NCBI GenBank assembly: GCA_033065855.1
Contig: JAVXUO010000518.1
Location: 248,001-312,000, forward strand
Length of the DNA stretch: 64,000 bases
Direction of reading: 5' to 3'
Origin: Escallonia rubra
Taxonomy: Eukaryota; Streptophyta; Magnoliopsida; Escalloniales; Escalloniaceae
The first letter of the stretch is position 1; the number at the start of each line of letters is the position of its first letter. Shown one piece after another: positions 61,430 through 64,000 of this stretch. A program made the translations under genes and the position numbers. The notes under the pieces were generated by a model. That model searched no databases. It was not told the origin of the DNA and saw only the letters and a program-made list of their open reading frames with translations.

Positions 61430-61795
61430 TTGTCCCCGTCCTACAAAAAGTACTCCATTTTATATTGGCACGCATAATGAAGATTTAAGTCATATATTGT
61501 ATGTTTCTCATTTTATCTTTTGGAGAGGAGGGAAAGAAAGTGTGACAAGAGAGAGAAAATGAGTTAAGTAAGTGTTAAATATATAAAGATAAATAGAATA
61601 AAAAAGAATACGAAAGCGAGTAAGGAGAGAGAAGATGAGTTCGTGAAAAGTTAAATGTGGAGAGAAAAATTGAATAAAATAAAAGTTTACGAAAAGTAAA
61701 TACGTAAAAGTACATGCTAAATTTTTAAAGTGAGTAATTTTTATTGAACGACTCAAAAATGAAATATGATTAATTTTTATGAGACGAATGGAATA
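61430..61795. mobile_element. Stowaway-like MITE, diverged
   Basis: The right end GAGACGAATGGAATAG and internal blocks (GGCACGCATAATGAAGATTTAAGTCATATATTGT, in two pieces; GAGAGAGAAAATGAGTTAAG) match the MITE at 30291-30666. The left end (TTGTCCCCGTCCTACAAAAA) is more diverged. Confidence 0.6.
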
Positions 61796-62071
61796 GTTAT
61801 TAGTAACACTTTTGTAATATTCTTAGCATTATTTCTCTTAACATTATTAATTAAAAAATATTAAATATATCTATCGATCAATATTAATCTCTATATAAAA
61901 AAAATTAGGCTCTTTTCATGATACAGACGGGGCCAAAATTTATTTTCGTACGACGCGGCAAAATTAATTTTTTTTTGGCTCATTGAAGATTTTTTTTGAT
62001 CAGCCAGTCAGCGGGAAGTGCTGGTGACTGCATGTCACTCTTCACTTACCCAGACGGTTCAAACCCTCAGT

Positions 62072-62078
62072 TATAAAA
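62072..62078 (+). promoter_or_regulatory. TATA box of carboxylesterase 2
   Basis: TATAAAA, about 50 bases upstream of the start codon at 62125. Confidence 0.6.
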
Positions 62079-62124
62079 CCTACCGGAAGCACCCTCACCT
62101 CTTCACCTCTCATTTTCTTCTGCA

Positions 62125-63042
62125 ATGGCTTCAATCACAGCCGAAATAACCCATGAATTTCCACCATTTTTTCGCGTCTACAAAGATGGCCGCATTGAAC
62201 GCTACCCAGATACAGATAGCCCTTACGTTGAACCAGCCCTCGATCCCGCAACCGGCGTCGAGGCAAGGGACGTCGTGATCTCATCAGAACCCAGCATCAA
62301 GGCACGAGTCTTCATGCCCAGAATCAACAGCCCGGAAGAGAAGCTCCCTCTGGTTCTCCATTACCACGGTGGAGCCTTCTGTGTCGGATCACCCTTCAAC
62401 GCCGTAACCCACAACTTTTTAACCTCCTTCGTCTCACTGACCCGGGTCATAGTTGTGTCCGTCGACTACAGGCTCGCTCCGGAGAACCCGCTGCCAATCC
62501 CGTACGAGGACTCCTGGGCCTCAATGCAGTGGACTGCAGCTCATTTCGGTGGGGAAGGACCCGAACCGTGGATTAACCAGCATGCGGATATGGGCCGGGT
62601 TTTCTTGGCGGGCGAGAGTGCAGGAGGGACCATCGCCCATAACATTGCAGTCCGAGCTGGTGCAAAAGGAACAGTGGGTTTTGGTATACGTGGGTTGATC
62701 ATCGTTCACCCATTCTTTGCTAACGAAGAGCCGGATGAGTTGATCACGTATTTATACCCGACTTGCGGCGGATTGTTCGATGACCCTATTCTCAACCCGG
62801 ACGCCGATCCGGAGTTGTCTAAACTGGGTTGCTCCAGGGTTTTTGTTTCTGTGGCTGAACGGGATTGGTTGAAGCCAAGGGGTTTAAGTTACTACGAGAT
62901 CTTGAAGAAAAGTGGGTGTGGAGGGGCAGTGGAATTTGTGGAGACGGAAGGTGAGGACCATTGCTTTCATGTGTTCAACCCAACCTGTGAGAAGGCACTG
63001 GCCCTGACTCAAGCACTGGCTTCTTTCATATATCAAGACTAA
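62125..63042 (+). CDS. Class I carboxylesterase (CXE), copy 2
   Basis: Intronless paralogue of the gene at 50498, 305 residues, start MASITAEITHEFPPFF. It keeps the same order of motifs: FFRVYKDGRIERY, oxyanion-hole HGGAFCVGS, VSVDYRLAPENPLPIPYEDSW, nucleophile elbow AGESAGGT, VAERDWLKPRG carrying the likely catalytic Asp, and GEDHCFHVF with the catalytic His. Length and triad are normal for an active plant CXE; the substrate cannot be told from sequence. There is no signal peptide, so a cytosolic enzyme is expected. The two paralogues differ widely in surface regions, so the duplication is not very recent, yet their 3' flanks are still alignable. Confidence 0.92.
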   Translation: MASITAEITHEFPPFFRVYKDGRIERYPDTDSPYVEPALDPATGVEARDVVISSEPSIKARVFMPRINSPEEKLPLVLHYHGGAFCVGSPFNAVTHNFLTSFVSLTRVIVVSVDYRLAPENPLPIPYEDSWASMQWTAAHFGGEGPEPWINQHADMGRVFLAGESAGGTIAHNIAVRAGAKGTVGFGIRGLIIVHPFFANEEPDELITYLYPTCGGLFDDPILNPDADPELSKLGCSRVFVSVAERDWLKPRGLSYYEILKKSGCGGAVEFVETEGEDHCFHVFNPTCEKALALTQALASFIYQD

Positions 63043-64000
63043 ATTACGTCTTCACTCTTTGTGACCAAGTGGAAGTTCCCATTTATGATTTTACTCCTGC
63101 GAAGTTTCAAGGAAGAATTGCAATTTCTCAAGGGTTGTTATTATTCGACCACCGTTTCACGCCTGTTATTCGATTCAAATATATTTGAGATGGATTGTAT
63201 TCTTATGGTGATGCTATAATTCAATATCTAAAAATGTACTCCAGTAAGTCATAAGTAGTACTCTAAAATTACAAAAGTGTAAAAAAAAAAAAAGAGGAAG
63301 CAAAGTATGCCTTTGCTACCAATATACCAAAAAGACCGAGAGAACTCGAGAAGAATCGGTCACTGTACATCTATATGTTTCGACTTTCTTCTTATTTTTA
63401 CTTTTAAGGTTTTCGTTTAGTTGTTTAGCTTACTCATGTGAGCATGAACAAAACTAATGCATATAAAAGTTTTGTAACATAGCATGTATCGATTCATTTC
63501 TGTTTGTTATCTATTTTCAAAAATTTATCGTGAGCCAAATTGAACCTAGATCGGTTTGAGAAATGACAAACAGAACTATTAAGAATGTTTTCGCTGTTTG
63601 AATTGGATTGATTCTAATTGATCGGTTTAAACGATTAGAAACAATTTACAGGGTTTGGGGCCACCCCTATACCTAGGAAGTGTTTGTGCATTTTTCAATT
63701 TCATGCTAACAATTTGATAGAACAAAAAAGTTAATAAAATTAGCCAAAAGACAATGTTCTACTCTCGCAGTTTGACTTAGCACATTTTTCCCTCGTGAAC
63801 GTTCCACCGGGAGGTCAAACTAATAGCTCGGTCATAAAGATCTTTTTTCTTCTCCTTTTTTTCACACTAGTTTATTTATATATGCTTAAGTCATAAAACG
63901 ATCGTGAACAACAAAGGTGTTCATCTTGTGCTAAAAAGGGCGTCTGACCTGTGGCGGGCATGAATATATTAGCTTGATCAGGAATTTGGTCGGCCTTGCT
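63043..64000. other. 3' flank of carboxylesterase 2 (duplicated segment)
   Basis: No gene. From about 63.26 to 63.93 kb it is homologous to the 3' flank of carboxylesterase 1 (52.52-52.94 plus 58.17-58.48 kb), representing the state without the MULE. Confidence 0.6.

Overview
The window is nuclear DNA from a flowering plant, most likely a eudicot. The support is AT-rich intergenic DNA with GC-richer exons, GT-AG introns, plant-only gene families (DUF1645, an RBP45/47-type protein, a plant NodH-like sulfotransferase, CXE carboxylesterases, serine carboxypeptidase-like proteins) and many typical plant transposons. I cannot name the species. There are no rRNA genes, intact tRNA genes, CRISPR arrays or bacterial operons.

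Layout. 1-3.8 kb: intergenic, with a tandem repeat and a purine-rich G-tract. 3.8-12.8 kb: two DUF1645 paralogues on the minus strand, separated by repeat-rich DNA with an LTR-like fragment and a SINE. 14.0-26.1 kb: three serine carboxypeptidase-like (SCPL) genes, all minus. The first (A) carries a frameshifting 7-bp tandem duplication, the second (B) is its intact twin, and the third (C) is a more distant relative; a long-TIR Mutator-type element lies between B and C. 28.3-35.7 kb: an RBP45/47-type triple-RRM RNA-binding protein (minus, six exons) with a Stowaway MITE in its last intron. 39.6-43.9 kb: a plant NodH-like sulfotransferase (minus, six exons). 45.75-46.89 kb: a hAT-type element with a perfect 8-bp target duplication. 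50.4-63.9 kb: two single-exon class I carboxylesterases (plus) from a segmental duplication that includes their 3' flanks. Between them sits a nest of transposons: an apparently complete 5.1-kb Mutator-like element (MULE), a hAT-like element, a small Helitron and a Stowaway-like MITE.

The most notable item is the MULE at 52,941-58,079. Its 191-bp terminal inverted repeats differ at two positions, and an open four-exon transposase shows DDE, SWIM and zinc-knuckle features. A second, convergent gene encodes a GRF-type zinc finger, a coiled coil and a hydrophobic helix. This is the MuDR-like two-gene layout with a GRF protein in the helper position. The element is flanked by 88-bp near-identical direct repeats instead of the 8-11 bp expected for MULEs, and the paralogous region next to the second carboxylesterase has one copy, so the long duplication appears to have arisen with or after insertion.

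Exon models were built by eye from reading-frame continuity, splice sites and, for the SCPL genes, exon-by-exon comparison of paralogues. Exon lengths and phases close exactly for every multi-exon gene reported, but no transcript evidence was available.
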